Source: Streptomyces sp. CGMCC 4.7035
GTDB lineage: Bacteria; Actinomycetota; Actinomycetes; Streptomycetales; Streptomycetaceae
Assembly (NCBI RefSeq): GCF_031583065.1
Contig: NZ_CP134053.1
Coordinates: 6,179,001 to 6,243,000, forward strand
Direction: 5' to 3'
Length of the DNA stretch: 64,000 nt
A program made the position numbers and the translations under genes. The notes under the pieces are model-generated. The model did not search any database. It was given only the letters and a program-made list of their open reading frames with translations, and was not told the DNA's origin. Positions 18,609-25,900 of this stretch are shown here, piece by piece. The first letter of the stretch is position 1, and each line of letters opens with the position of its first letter.

Positions 18609-18869
18609 GACCTGGCGTCGGTCACGTCCGCGTGTGTCGACGTGAAGAACTGGCGAATCAGCACCAACGTCCGCCTCGACGCCCGACACGCAACCACACT
18701 CCTGCGGGCTCTCCTCGTGCTGACGAACAGCGAGATCCAACCAACCCTGACAGTCGCTCGCCTGCCACCGATCATGTCCGCCACCGGCACCAGCGCCAGC
18801 ACCTCAGCCCTCGCCCATGCCAGCCCCGTGACCAGCGATACGCGCGGGCGGCCTCCGCTTGCTCATGTG
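18609..18869. other. Intergenic scar sequence
   Basis: About 260 bp after the regulator. An open frame crosses it into the transposase remnant, but the N-terminal part shows nothing recognisable and GC bias is weak. Confidence 0.4.
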
Positions 18870-19136
18870 TCCCCCACCCGACCCCGCCTCGCCCTGGCAC
18901 TGGCCGCAGACCTTCGCCGCCCCGGAAAGAAGCCGGCCGAGCCCGGGCAGCTCACCCCCGCCCGGGTCCGCCGGAAGTTCAGAAACCTTCGCCCGAACTC
19001 GCCCTGCCCGACCCGCGCACCGAAACCCAACCGACCCGGCCCCGGCCGACCGCCCGGCTCGAAGAACCGGGCACTCCGCCATGCGCCACGGCGTGGGCGG
19101 AACAGTCAGACAACCCAAGGTCATCACCGAGCGTGA
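18870..19136 (+). pseudogene. Transposase C-terminal remnant
   Basis: The frame ending at 19136 reads RLALALAADLRRPGKKP, then PARVRRKFRNLRPNSPCP and KPNRPGPGRPPGSKNR. This resembles the very end of a Streptomyces transposase family in which the pattern PARVRRGFRN..., KP..PGPGRPPGS.NR is typical. The catalytic domain is missing, so this is a 3' fragment left by deletion. Confidence 0.6.
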
Positions 19137-19238
19137 CCAGACCGGACCAGAAAGTACAAGCTCGGGGAAAGCGCCCTGGTATCCGTCGCCTCAGAGGCAG
19201 CACCCAGGCCGAAAAGACTGCTCCCCGAGCCCGCGGGG

Positions 19239-19517
19239 ATGTTCCCAAACGCGCTCCGCCACCTGTTCGCCTCCATGGCGCTCAGCCACGGCGTGGACAT
19301 CCGCACGCTTGCCGGCCGGCTGGGCCACTCCGACCCGACCTTCACCCTGCGCAGGTACGTGCATCGTGCCGAATGCCGGCGCCAGACTGCGCGCTGCCTG
19401 GCGCAGGGTCTACGAGCACACGGCCTGACCTGGTGTGCAACATCCGTGCAAGACGATCTTGAGGACGGGACGAAGACGCAGGCCAGAAAACTGGATGTGC
19501 ATTACTTCGACGTGTGA
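19239..19517 (+). pseudogene. Tyrosine recombinase (integrase) C-terminal fragment
   Basis: ATG 19239 opens a 92-residue frame whose first 45 residues are the end of a tyrosine recombinase catalytic domain: NALRHLFASMALSHGVDIR, LAGRLGHSDPTF, LRRYVH. The Arg-His of box II (LRH), the His of LGHS and the nucleophilic Tyr are present, but the first His of H-x-L-R-H is Asn, and everything before box II is missing. A GTGCAA-type repeat lies inside its 3' end (19435-19462). Confidence 0.75.
19435..19462 (+). repeat. GTGCAA-type repeat, copy 2
   Basis: GTGCAA-n5-GTGCAAGA, then CGATCTTGA. It differs from copy 3, exactly 200 bp away, at only a few positions. Confidence 0.6.
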
Positions 19518-19634
19518 TCCGCACGGATGGTGTGCCCCCTGAGGACAGGGGGCACACCTCCGAGAATCCGCTGTGACCTGCGAATAAGCACTTTCACCAC
19601 CCATTGTTGGCCACGGCTGGTTTTTCAGCATCTT

Positions 19635-19662
19635 GTGCAACGCTCGTGCAAGATGATCTTGA
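19635..19662 (+). repeat. GTGCAA-type repeat, copy 3
   Basis: GTGCAA-n5-GTGCAAGA, then TGATCTTGA. Together with copy 2 it flanks about 200 bp of mostly non-coding DNA, as expected for paired attachment sites or a duplicated gene end. Confidence 0.6.
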
Positions 19663-19820
19663 ATACCTGACGCGGCATCAGAGACGCCGGACTCGCGTAT
19701 GCCATCACAAACGGTGATGAAGGATTCGTGCGAGCACGGGCGACAGCGCTCCTTCCGGGCACACCCCTGTGACGCTGCCGCGATGAGGCATCGACCACGA
19801 CCCGCCTCTCTCGAGGGGTC

Positions 19821-19916
19821 ATCAAGACCGCGAAGGAGACGGTGCCCGACGTCATGAACGTGAAGTACAAGGGGACGGCGCGGGGCGGGCTCGCGGTGAA
19901 CATCATCGAGTGCTGA
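19821..19916 (+). pseudogene. L-serine ammonia-lyase (sdaA) C-terminal remnant
   Basis: The frame ending at TGA 19914-19916 reads DVMNVKYKGTARGGLAVN and closes with IIEC. This closely resembles the extreme C-terminus of bacterial L-serine ammonia-lyase (...MxxKYKETxxGGLAVNxxEC). Only about 30 residues remain and no start is credible, so it looks like a 3' gene fragment brought in or left behind by recombination. Confidence 0.6.
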
Positions 19917-20435
19917 CGCGGTAGGCCATGGCCAGCGCGTTCGTATCTTTCGGCGCTCTCGGGGCCTTCCCTGCTTACGCGACGGAAACTCCCCGGGACA
20001 GGCGTGAAAGTCCCCGAAAACTCCCCCAGGGACTCCCCAGGGAACGTCGCTGTTTACGGTTGGGCACGGGCCGACTTCAGGGCCAGCCCGGCGCTTGAGG
20101 CCCTCGCAGGGTATGGAGTGCAGTCGGTGCACGTCAGGTAGTGAGGCCTACGCATTACGAGGCCACAAGTGATCGTGACGTCTCATGATGGCTGATGTTG
20201 CAGGATGCTGTTGTGCCTGATCAGACCACATACGCCATGCTCGGCGTCGGTGCCTCGTGCTGCACCGTCCAAAGGCGTCCGGCCACCCCTCGGCCACCCC
20301 CGGGCCATGCACACCATGCTCGGCACCCGCGCATCAAGTTGCCGGACCTCCCACAGCTCGCGGACATCTGGTGCTTCCCTTGGCAGCATCTGAAACCTCG
20401 GTTCCCCAGATGTCTGTCTGTAACTGCCCATGGGG
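19917..20435. other. Intergenic scar DNA with one tRNA-like fragment
   Basis: About 520 bp. The only recognisable item is the 15-bp tRNA-Thr-like piece at 20147-20161. Frames running through it lack coding bias. Confidence 0.45.
20147..20161 (-). repeat. tRNA-Thr-like fragment 1 (anticodon region)
   Basis: Fifteen bases identical to 21536-21550, the anticodon-loop and stem portion of the tRNA-Thr 3' fragment, flanked by GGC/GCC bases that extend it into a small palindrome. Possible attachment-site core. Confidence 0.55.
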
Positions 20436-21257
20436 TCAACGAGCCGTTGCGGCGTCCCGTGGAACGAAGCGCAAGTCAGGGCGAGCTGGATCCGGATGCG
20501 GCTCGCCCTCGGGCAGCACAGGTGCGAGCGCCACGAACACCCGTTCCGTCACGGCGTCGCTGTATCCGGCCAAGGTCTCCGAGGCCTGGAGCAACGCACC
20601 ACCGGCCCGCAGCGGGATCACCCGATAGAAGGCACCTGATGCTTCTAGTGCTGATGCGCCACCAAGGCGAGCCAAGAGTTCGGCGGGACATACCGTCACC
20701 CAGGCGTAACCCCGCAGGAACTGACGGCTCTCACGCATGGAGGTGCGCTTCTTACGGCGAAGTGCGGCATCGAGGTTGGTCTTCTCGACAGTACCGTTCA
20801 GTTCGATGCGACCGAATGCCGGATTTGCCCCTTCCAGCGCTTCGCGCAGAAAGTCGACCAGCGTGGCGCAGGACCCAGCATCCTGGGGATCCACGGTCAC
20901 TGAAACCTCCGCCCGCCAGAGCGAGGCGTCGGACAGCACGTGGTACGTGCTCACCGATCCCAGTCCGGTCAGTTCGGCACCGTCCTTAAGGACAGTGATC
21001 CCTGCGCCCCAGGGGAACGCGGCGAGACTTTCCTCGAAGTGCCCCCAAGTCTCATTGACATCGGAGAAACGGCGGGGGCCATCATCGATGTCCTGGGTGA
21101 TGCTGGCGAGAGAAAGAACTCTCTGGCCACCACTCGCTTCCGCCGCCACCAGTCCATCGAACAGGCGAGCCCATGCGGCTCGAAACCACTGGATCAGCGA
21201 TTCCCCCGGTTCGACGGCCACCGCGCTGTCGAACGCGGCCTCAATGTAGACGTGCAT
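20436..21257 (-). CDS. Orphan hypothetical protein in the scar zone
   Basis: A 273-residue soluble protein from ATG 21257 (AAGGTGA five bases upstream); GTG 21266 is an alternative. It begins MHVYIEAAFDSAVAVEPGE, has no signal peptide or membrane helix, and shows alternating strands and helices with no motif I recognise. It lies between two tRNA-Thr-like fragments (20147 and 21401), which suggests recently acquired cargo. An immunity or stress protein is conceivable, but that is only a guess from context. Confidence 0.6.
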   Translation of the reverse strand: MHVYIEAAFDSAVAVEPGESLIQWFRAAWARLFDGLVAAEASGGQRVLSLASITQDIDDGPRRFSDVNETWGHFEESLAAFPWGAGITVLKDGAELTGLGSVSTYHVLSDASLWRAEVSVTVDPQDAGSCATLVDFLREALEGANPAFGRIELNGTVEKTNLDAALRRKKRTSMRESRQFLRGYAWVTVCPAELLARLGGASALEASGAFYRVIPLRAGGALLQASETLAGYSDAVTERVFVALAPVLPEGEPHPDPARPDLRFVPRDAATAR

Positions 21258-21400
21258 GTCACTCACCTTACTGGCGCCTCAGCAGGCGCCTCCCAGGACA
21301 CAGGCCGGACCTTGTGAGAAGACCGACCCCGCGCCAATGACCACTGTCGATTCTTTCCGTCACTGGCTCCCGGAATCGCGTTCGCTTTGCCGCCACCTCT

Positions 21401-21414
21401 GACCTACGCATTAC
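21401..21414 (-). repeat. tRNA-Thr-like fragment 2
   Basis: GACCTACGCATTAC is identical to 21535-21548 in the tRNA-Thr 3' fragment. It lies 110 bp before the terminator that follows that fragment. Confidence 0.55.
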
Positions 21415-21470
21415 ATGCACAGCCTCAAAAGACCCTCGGCAGATGCATTCCAAGGTCAAGAAAAGAAAGA

Positions 21471-21500
21471 AACCGCAGGTCAGAGGCCCGACCTGCGGTT
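21471..21500 (-). terminator. Terminator downstream of the tRNA-Thr fragment
   Basis: Perfect 11-bp stem (21471-21481 with 21490-21500). Read leftwards it is followed by TTTCTTTCTTTTC, a good T tract. It lies just beyond the CCA end of the tRNA fragment, so it looks like the original tRNA terminator. Confidence 0.8.
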
Positions 21501-21505
21501 CACTT

Positions 21506-21550
21506 TGGAGCCGCCTTCGGGATTCGAACCCGAGACCTACGCATTACGAG
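21506..21550 (-). pseudogene. 3' half of tRNA-Thr(CGT), attachment-site scar
   Basis: On the minus strand this reads from a CTCGTAA anticodon loop through the variable region, a full T arm with GGTTCGAATCC, the 3' acceptor strand AGGCGGC and an encoded CCA. That is the 3' half of a Streptomyces tRNA-Thr(CGU). Upstream (21551 onward) the anticodon stem, D arm and acceptor do not continue the tRNA. Matching tRNA only from the anticodon loop to the 3' end is the usual footprint of tyrosine-recombinase integration. No complete copy lies in this window. Confidence 0.8.
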
Positions 21551-21576
21551 ACCGTGTGATCGACGCTCTGTCCGTC

Positions 21577-21619
21577 CGACGGCGCCCCCGTCCTGTTTCT
21601 CAGGACGGGGGCGCCGTCG
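21577..21619. terminator. Bidirectional terminator-like hairpin
   Basis: Perfect 19-bp stem (21577-21595 with 21601-21619), loop TTTCT. It lies 27 bp beyond the broken tRNA and 160 bp before the HEAT-repeat gene, marking the right edge of the scar zone. Confidence 0.75.
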
Positions 21620-21781
21620 TATGACTTTCTGGCGCTGCTGTGCGGCCGCGGTGATCCTGGTGCTGGCGTACGCGCGATTCCAGGCGCCGTACCAGAGACG
21701 CCTCCACCGGAATATCGCGCGACCGGCTGCCGTCCGGCCGCCTACGATCGCCGCACACATCAGGGTCGGCTGGGGGCGGGT

Positions 21782-23260
21782 ATGCGCGGGGACATGGGAG
21801 GCGGGGAAGCGGCGGCGGTTCGGCTTGCCCAGGGGGAATCGCTCGGTAGGGTGCTGCCAGGCGACGACCCGGCGGCCTGGATCGCACTGGACGCCGGGGT
21901 ACGGCAGGGCGTCTGGCACGCGGACGAGCACACATGGCTGGCGGCCTGGGCGGGCACTGAGGGCGGACGGGCGCTCGTCGCCGCCCTGCGCCAGGACAAC
22001 GCACGCGGCCTGACCGCCGTTCCGCGGCGTATGAAACCGCTCACCGAGTCGCAGCTCGCGCTGGCGCTGTGCCACTGGGACGGCAGGATCCGGCAGGCGG
22101 CACTCGAGCGGGTCGCCGACCACCCCGGGCTGCTGCCGCTGGTGGTCGTGCGCTGCTCCGACTGGGCCCCACAGGTGCGCGAGGACGCCCGGCGGCGGCT
22201 GGCGGAGGCGCTCGACGCCAAGACCGCCGTACGGCTGATGCCTCTGGTCCTGCGCGTCGGGCGCCGGGGCCGGGGCGACTTCGCCACCGACCTGGCGGAC
22301 CGGTTGCTGCGCGCCGCGTCGCCCGAGATCCTCGCGCCGCTCTACACCGACCCCGACCGCGTCGTACGCAGGTACATGTACCGGCTCGCCGTCGACGAGG
22401 GGTTCCTCTCCGCCGCCGAGCTGGCCCGCGCCGCCGCCCGGGACACCGACGCCGTCGTGCAGTCCCTGTGCGCGGACGCCGCCCTGGCCGCCGTGGCGGA
22501 CTCCGGTGCTCACGACGACGTACTCGAACCGCTGCTCGCGGCGCGCAGCCCGCGGGCGCGGGCGGCAGGGGTCACGGCGTTGCGACGGGCCGGGCGGCCC
22601 GAGGTGGCAGTGGGGTTCCTGGGCGACCGGTCGGGGGTGGTGCGGGCCTGTGCGCGGTATGTGGTGCGGCAGTTCGGGGTCGATCCGCTGCCCTGGTACC
22701 AGGAGCGGTGTGCCGACCCCGAGGGGGTGCCGCCGGGGGCCGTGATCGGGCTGGCCGAGTGCGGGGGGCGGGCCGACGCCGAGGTGTTGCGGGCCTTGCT
22801 CGGGCATCCAGTGGCGGGGGTGCGGGCGCGGGCCGTCGCCGGGCTGCGGATCCTGGACGCGGCAGACGTACGGCGGCTGCGGCCGCTGCTCGACGATCCG
22901 GCGCCCGGGGTCGTGCGCGAGGTGACCGCCGCGCTGCTGCCGTCGGCGGGGGCGGTGCCCGAGGAGGAGCTGACGGAGCGGCTCGGTGGTGAAGGGCCGC
23001 GGCATGTGCGCGTTGCCGCGTTCCGGCTGCTCGACGCGCGGGGCGGGGTCGTACGACTGCGGGCCGCGGTCGCGGCGCTCGACGATCCGGACGACAGGAT
23101 TCGGCACTGGGCCCGGCAGTCCGTGCAGGGCTGGCACGCGACGGAGGACGTGCCGCGAGAGGCGGCGGCGGAGGTGGGCGAGCTGCTGGACCGGTCGCGG
23201 CATCTGTTCAGCGAGTACGTGCTGACGCGACGCAAGTGGGAGGCCGGGGTCCGGTCCTGA
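21782..23260 (+). CDS. HEAT-repeat protein, function unknown
   Basis: A 492-residue helical protein starting at ATG 21782 (alternative 21794). From about residue 95 to the end it is made of repeated helix pairs of the HEAT type, e.g. DGRIRQAALERVADHPGLLP, LLAARSPRARAAGVTALRRA, LLDDPAPGVVREVTAALLP. Such solenoids bind proteins; in bacteria they often serve as scaffolds or adaptors. There is no signal peptide or catalytic motif. It ends 94 bp before htpX and reads in the same direction, so they may share a transcript. Confidence 0.8.
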   Translation: MRGDMGGGEAAAVRLAQGESLGRVLPGDDPAAWIALDAGVRQGVWHADEHTWLAAWAGTEGGRALVAALRQDNARGLTAVPRRMKPLTESQLALALCHWDGRIRQAALERVADHPGLLPLVVVRCSDWAPQVREDARRRLAEALDAKTAVRLMPLVLRVGRRGRGDFATDLADRLLRAASPEILAPLYTDPDRVVRRYMYRLAVDEGFLSAAELARAAARDTDAVVQSLCADAALAAVADSGAHDDVLEPLLAARSPRARAAGVTALRRAGRPEVAVGFLGDRSGVVRACARYVVRQFGVDPLPWYQERCADPEGVPPGAVIGLAECGGRADAEVLRALLGHPVAGVRARAVAGLRILDAADVRRLRPLLDDPAPGVVREVTAALLPSAGAVPEEELTERLGGEGPRHVRVAAFRLLDARGGVVRLRAAVAALDDPDDRIRHWARQSVQGWHATEDVPREAAAEVGELLDRSRHLFSEYVLTRRKWEAGVRS

Positions 23261-23354
23261 GCCTTTGCCCCACCTAGGGCCGATCACGACCGCTTCATGG
23301 GAGTGGCCGGGTGCACACTGGCAGTGGGGCGAGTGCCTGACTGCCTGCGGGGTG

Positions 23355-24281
23355 ATGCAGATGCGGAGCCGTTTCCGGAGCGACCGGGGACTGACCGTGC
23401 GGATGACGGTCACCTTGTTTCTGCTGGGGATGCTGTACGTAGCGTTCGTCGCCGCGTTGATCGTGTTGCTGAAGTCGTGGCTGCTGGTCGTCGTGCTCGT
23501 GGCGGCCATGTTCGTCGCCCAGTTCTGGTTCTCCGACCGGATCGCCCTGTTCGCGATGCGCGGGCGGGTGGTGGAGCGGGAGGAGTACCCCGAACTGCAC
23601 GCCGTCGTGGACCGGCTGTGCGCCATCTCGGACATGCCCAAGCCGGTCGTCGCCGTGTCCGATATGGACATGCCCAACGCGTTCGCCACCGGCCGCAACC
23701 CCGAGAACGCCGTGGTATGCGTGACGACGGGGCTGCTGCGGCGGCTGGAGCCGGCCGAGCTGGAGGGTGTGCTCGCGCACGAGCTGTCGCACGTGGCCCA
23801 CAAGGACGTCGCCGTGATCACGGTCGCGTCGTTCCTCGGGGTGATCGCCGGGCTGATCGTGCGGTTCGCCTTCTACTCGCAGCTGTTCGGCGGCGCGCGC
23901 CGGGACCAGAACACGGCGGCTGTGTTCGCCGCGGTCATGGGGGTGTCGGCGGCCGTGTACGCGATCAGCTTCCTGCTGATCAGGGCCCTGTCCCGGTACC
24001 GGGAGCTGGCCGCCGACCGCGCCGCCGCGCTGCTCACCGGGCGGCCCTCGGCGCTGGCCTCAGCGCTCACCAAGGTCTCCGGGGACATCGCCCGGATCCC
24101 GACGAAGGACCTGCGCACGGCCCAGGCCTTCAACGCCTTCTACTTCACGCCGGCGACCGGCAAGGAGCCCGGCATCGAGCGGATCTTCTCCACCCACCCG
24201 AGCCTTGAGCAGCGGCTGGAGCAGCTGGGCCGGATCTCCGCCGAGCTGGGCGAGGCGGCCACCCCCGGGAAGGCAGGCTGA
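23355..24281 (+). CDS. htpX: M48B zinc metalloprotease HtpX
   Basis: A 308-residue membrane metalloprotease from ATG 23355 (ATG 23361 also possible; the open frame extends to 23265 without a good start). Two N-terminal helices are followed by the zinc motif HELSH at about residues 142-146, two further helices (VASFLGVIAGLIVRFAF and VFAAVMGVSAAVYAISFLLI), and the third zinc ligand Glu in YRELAADRAAA. HtpX degrades misfolded membrane proteins under envelope stress. It is followed three bases later by pspAB, the usual actinobacterial pairing. Confidence 0.92.
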   Translation: MQMRSRFRSDRGLTVRMTVTLFLLGMLYVAFVAALIVLLKSWLLVVVLVAAMFVAQFWFSDRIALFAMRGRVVEREEYPELHAVVDRLCAISDMPKPVVAVSDMDMPNAFATGRNPENAVVCVTTGLLRRLEPAELEGVLAHELSHVAHKDVAVITVASFLGVIAGLIVRFAFYSQLFGGARRDQNTAAVFAAVMGVSAAVYAISFLLIRALSRYRELAADRAAALLTGRPSALASALTKVSGDIARIPTKDLRTAQAFNAFYFTPATGKEPGIERIFSTHPSLEQRLEQLGRISAELGEAATPGKAG

Positions 24282-24284
24282 CGC

Positions 24285-24869
24285 ATGGGGCTGCTGGACA
24301 TCCTGCTCGGCCGGACGAAGCCGGTCACGCCCGACCTGGACCAGCTGTTCGCGCTGCCGTCGGCGGCGGTAACGCTCGAGGCGGCGGCCGGGTTCACCCC
24401 GACCGGCAACGGCGCGGTGTGCTTCGCCACGGTCGAGGGCGGTGCCTTCACCCAGACGAACCGCGAGGTCCAGGCGCTCCTCGACGCGGACACCGACCGC
24501 ACCGGGCCGCCCGTCGAGCTGCGGCGGGACGACTACGGCTACTCCTGGCTGGTGTCACGCCGCGCACCCGACCAGCTGACCTCCCTGGTCAACGATCTGC
24601 ACGCGGTGAACAGCGCGATGGAGGTCAACGGCTTCGGGCCGCAACTGCTGTGCTCGATGGCCGGATTCCAGGACGAGGGCGGGCGGCGGCTCGGCCTGGT
24701 CTATCTGTACAAGCGCGGCACCTTCTACCCGTTCGCGCCGCTCGCCGGGCAGGGCGAGCGGCGCGACAACGCTCTGGAGCTGCAGATCAAGGCGGCGCTC
24801 GCCGATGACCTGCGGATCGAGCAGGACCTCGGCCGCTGGTTCCCGATCTGGGGCGCGCCCGGTCTGTGA
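24285..24869 (+). CDS. pspAB: PspA-associated protein PspAB
   Basis: A 194-residue soluble protein starting four bases after the htpX stop, so almost certainly cotranscribed and translationally coupled. It begins MGLLDILLGRTKPV and contains the conserved DDYGYSWLV and LCSMAGF segments of the PspAB family, which accompanies htpX and the phage-shock protein PspA in actinobacteria. A role in membrane-stress defence is inferred from that association; its biochemical activity is not known. No pspA gene is in this window. Confidence 0.85.
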   Translation: MGLLDILLGRTKPVTPDLDQLFALPSAAVTLEAAAGFTPTGNGAVCFATVEGGAFTQTNREVQALLDADTDRTGPPVELRRDDYGYSWLVSRRAPDQLTSLVNDLHAVNSAMEVNGFGPQLLCSMAGFQDEGGRRLGLVYLYKRGTFYPFAPLAGQGERRDNALELQIKAALADDLRIEQDLGRWFPIWGAPGL

Positions 24870-24888
24870 ACCGGCGGCTCCGGGTCCC

Positions 24889-25161
24889 TCACTTGCTCTT
24901 CTCGCGCTCCTGGCGGCGGGCCTCGAAGGGGCGCTCGCGGCGGTAGCGGCGCTCCCACTTGGCCTGCTGGTCACGGCGTTCGCGGTACTGCTGGTAGGTG
25001 GCCGCCGATCCCGGGGCGGCTCCCGGGCCCGACGAGGACGACGAGCCCCGTCCGTACTGTGCGTACAGGAAGAGCACGGCGCCGGCGGCGAGCCACCAGG
25101 CGTGGTTGTTGAACCCTAAAAGGATGAAAGCGACTGTTCCGGCAATGACAATGGTGCCCAT
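24889..25161 (-). CDS. Small membrane protein with basic C-terminal tail
   Basis: A 90-residue protein. The first ~35 residues form one or two membrane helices (IVIAGTVAFILLGF, WWLAAGAVLFLYAQY), followed by a Ser/Gly linker and a strongly charged cytoplasmic tail (ERRDQQAKWERRYRRERPFE). It converges on pspAB with a 19-bp gap. Family unknown to me; a membrane-tethered helper is plausible. Confidence 0.75.
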   Translation of the reverse strand: MGTIVIAGTVAFILLGFNNHAWWLAAGAVLFLYAQYGRGSSSSSGPGAAPGSAATYQQYRERRDQQAKWERRYRRERPFEARRQEREKSK

Positions 25162-25406
25162 GACGGGCCTCCGTGGGCGTGGGTGAACGGTTGTGCCAGA
25201 GGTGTCCGACGGGGGGCTGGGGGGACGGCCCGTCGGTGCGTAGAGAGTAGCCCCGAGTCCACCGGCTGATGCCGCTCCGGCGGAAACCGGTGGTGGGCAG
25301 CTCCGGACCGCGTGTCCAGCGTAGGGAAGCCGTCACGGAGCGTGCATCTCCTTTTCCGCGCGGGAATCGCCCCGGAACCGCCCCCGGAACCGCGCGTCAT
25401 GAGTGA
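25162..25406. other. Intergenic, 245 bp
   Basis: Divergent promoter region between the small membrane protein and the split hydrolase. No repeat or operator recognised. Confidence 0.4.
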
Positions 25407-25658
25407 ATGGGCGGCATGAGCCGACTCCTCTCCTTCGCGCACGAACACGACGGTGAACGACTCAACGGGATGTACGGCGATGACGGCGGCGGCCCGGACG
25501 CGGCCACCGCCGTCGTGCTGCACGGGGCGGGAAGCAGCAGCATGGAGCGGCTGGTGCCGCTGCTCTGCGACTTCGTCGCGCGCGGCTGCCGCGGTATCGC
25601 CTTCGACTTCTCCGGGCACGGCGAAAGCACCGGACGCCAGGCCGAGTTGAGCGTCTCG
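25407..25658 (+). pseudogene. Alpha/beta hydrolase, 5' part (split by IS607-type element)
   Basis: The first ~84 codons of an alpha/beta hydrolase: VVLHGAGSSSMERLVPLLCD carries the oxyanion-loop HGAG motif, and GIAFDFSGHGESTGRQAELS is the typical strand-loop before the nucleophile elbow. After LSVS the frame runs into transposon sequence. The missing remainder resumes at about 28667 in the same orientation. Start is ATG 25407 or 25416. Confidence 0.85.
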
Positions 25659-25900
25659 GAAACTCTGTGTGTGCCTGAGGGGTTTCAGGCTTTTCGGGCG
25701 CGGCGTGGCCGTGTGTTGCTGCCGTGGGGTCCGAACCTCGGGGTGAGGGGGTGGACTTCGGTGGCGTGCACGTGGTGGAAGCCGGTCCGCTCGGCAGCGT
25801 GGGTGCGCTGCCGACAGGTTTCGCGTGAGAGCCGTCTCCGGTTGGCCGGAGGGAGTTCTTCCGGCCGGCTGGGGAGGGGTACTCCATGACGTGGCCCCTG
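25659..25900 (-). ncRNA. Candidate omega-RNA (reRNA) at the tnpB 3' end
   Basis: TnpB proteins use an RNA transcribed from the 3' end of tnpB and extending across the element boundary, so the flanking DNA becomes the guide. That region here is the last ~200 bp of tnpB and the short tail to the junction; a small hairpin (25674-25678 with 25685-25689) lies at the stop. The present guide would be the minus-strand hydrolase sequence just below 25659. Inferred by position, not by a structural match. Confidence 0.45.

Noticed and set aside
19625..20132. Minus-strand frames across the sdaA remnant
   Set aside because: No recognisable domain or start signal; the plus-strand tail of L-serine ammonia-lyase explains the local coding bias.
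21506..21600. Complete tRNA gene
   Set aside because: Only the part from the anticodon loop to CCA matches tRNA-Thr; the anticodon stem, D arm and a properly spaced 5' acceptor do not form.
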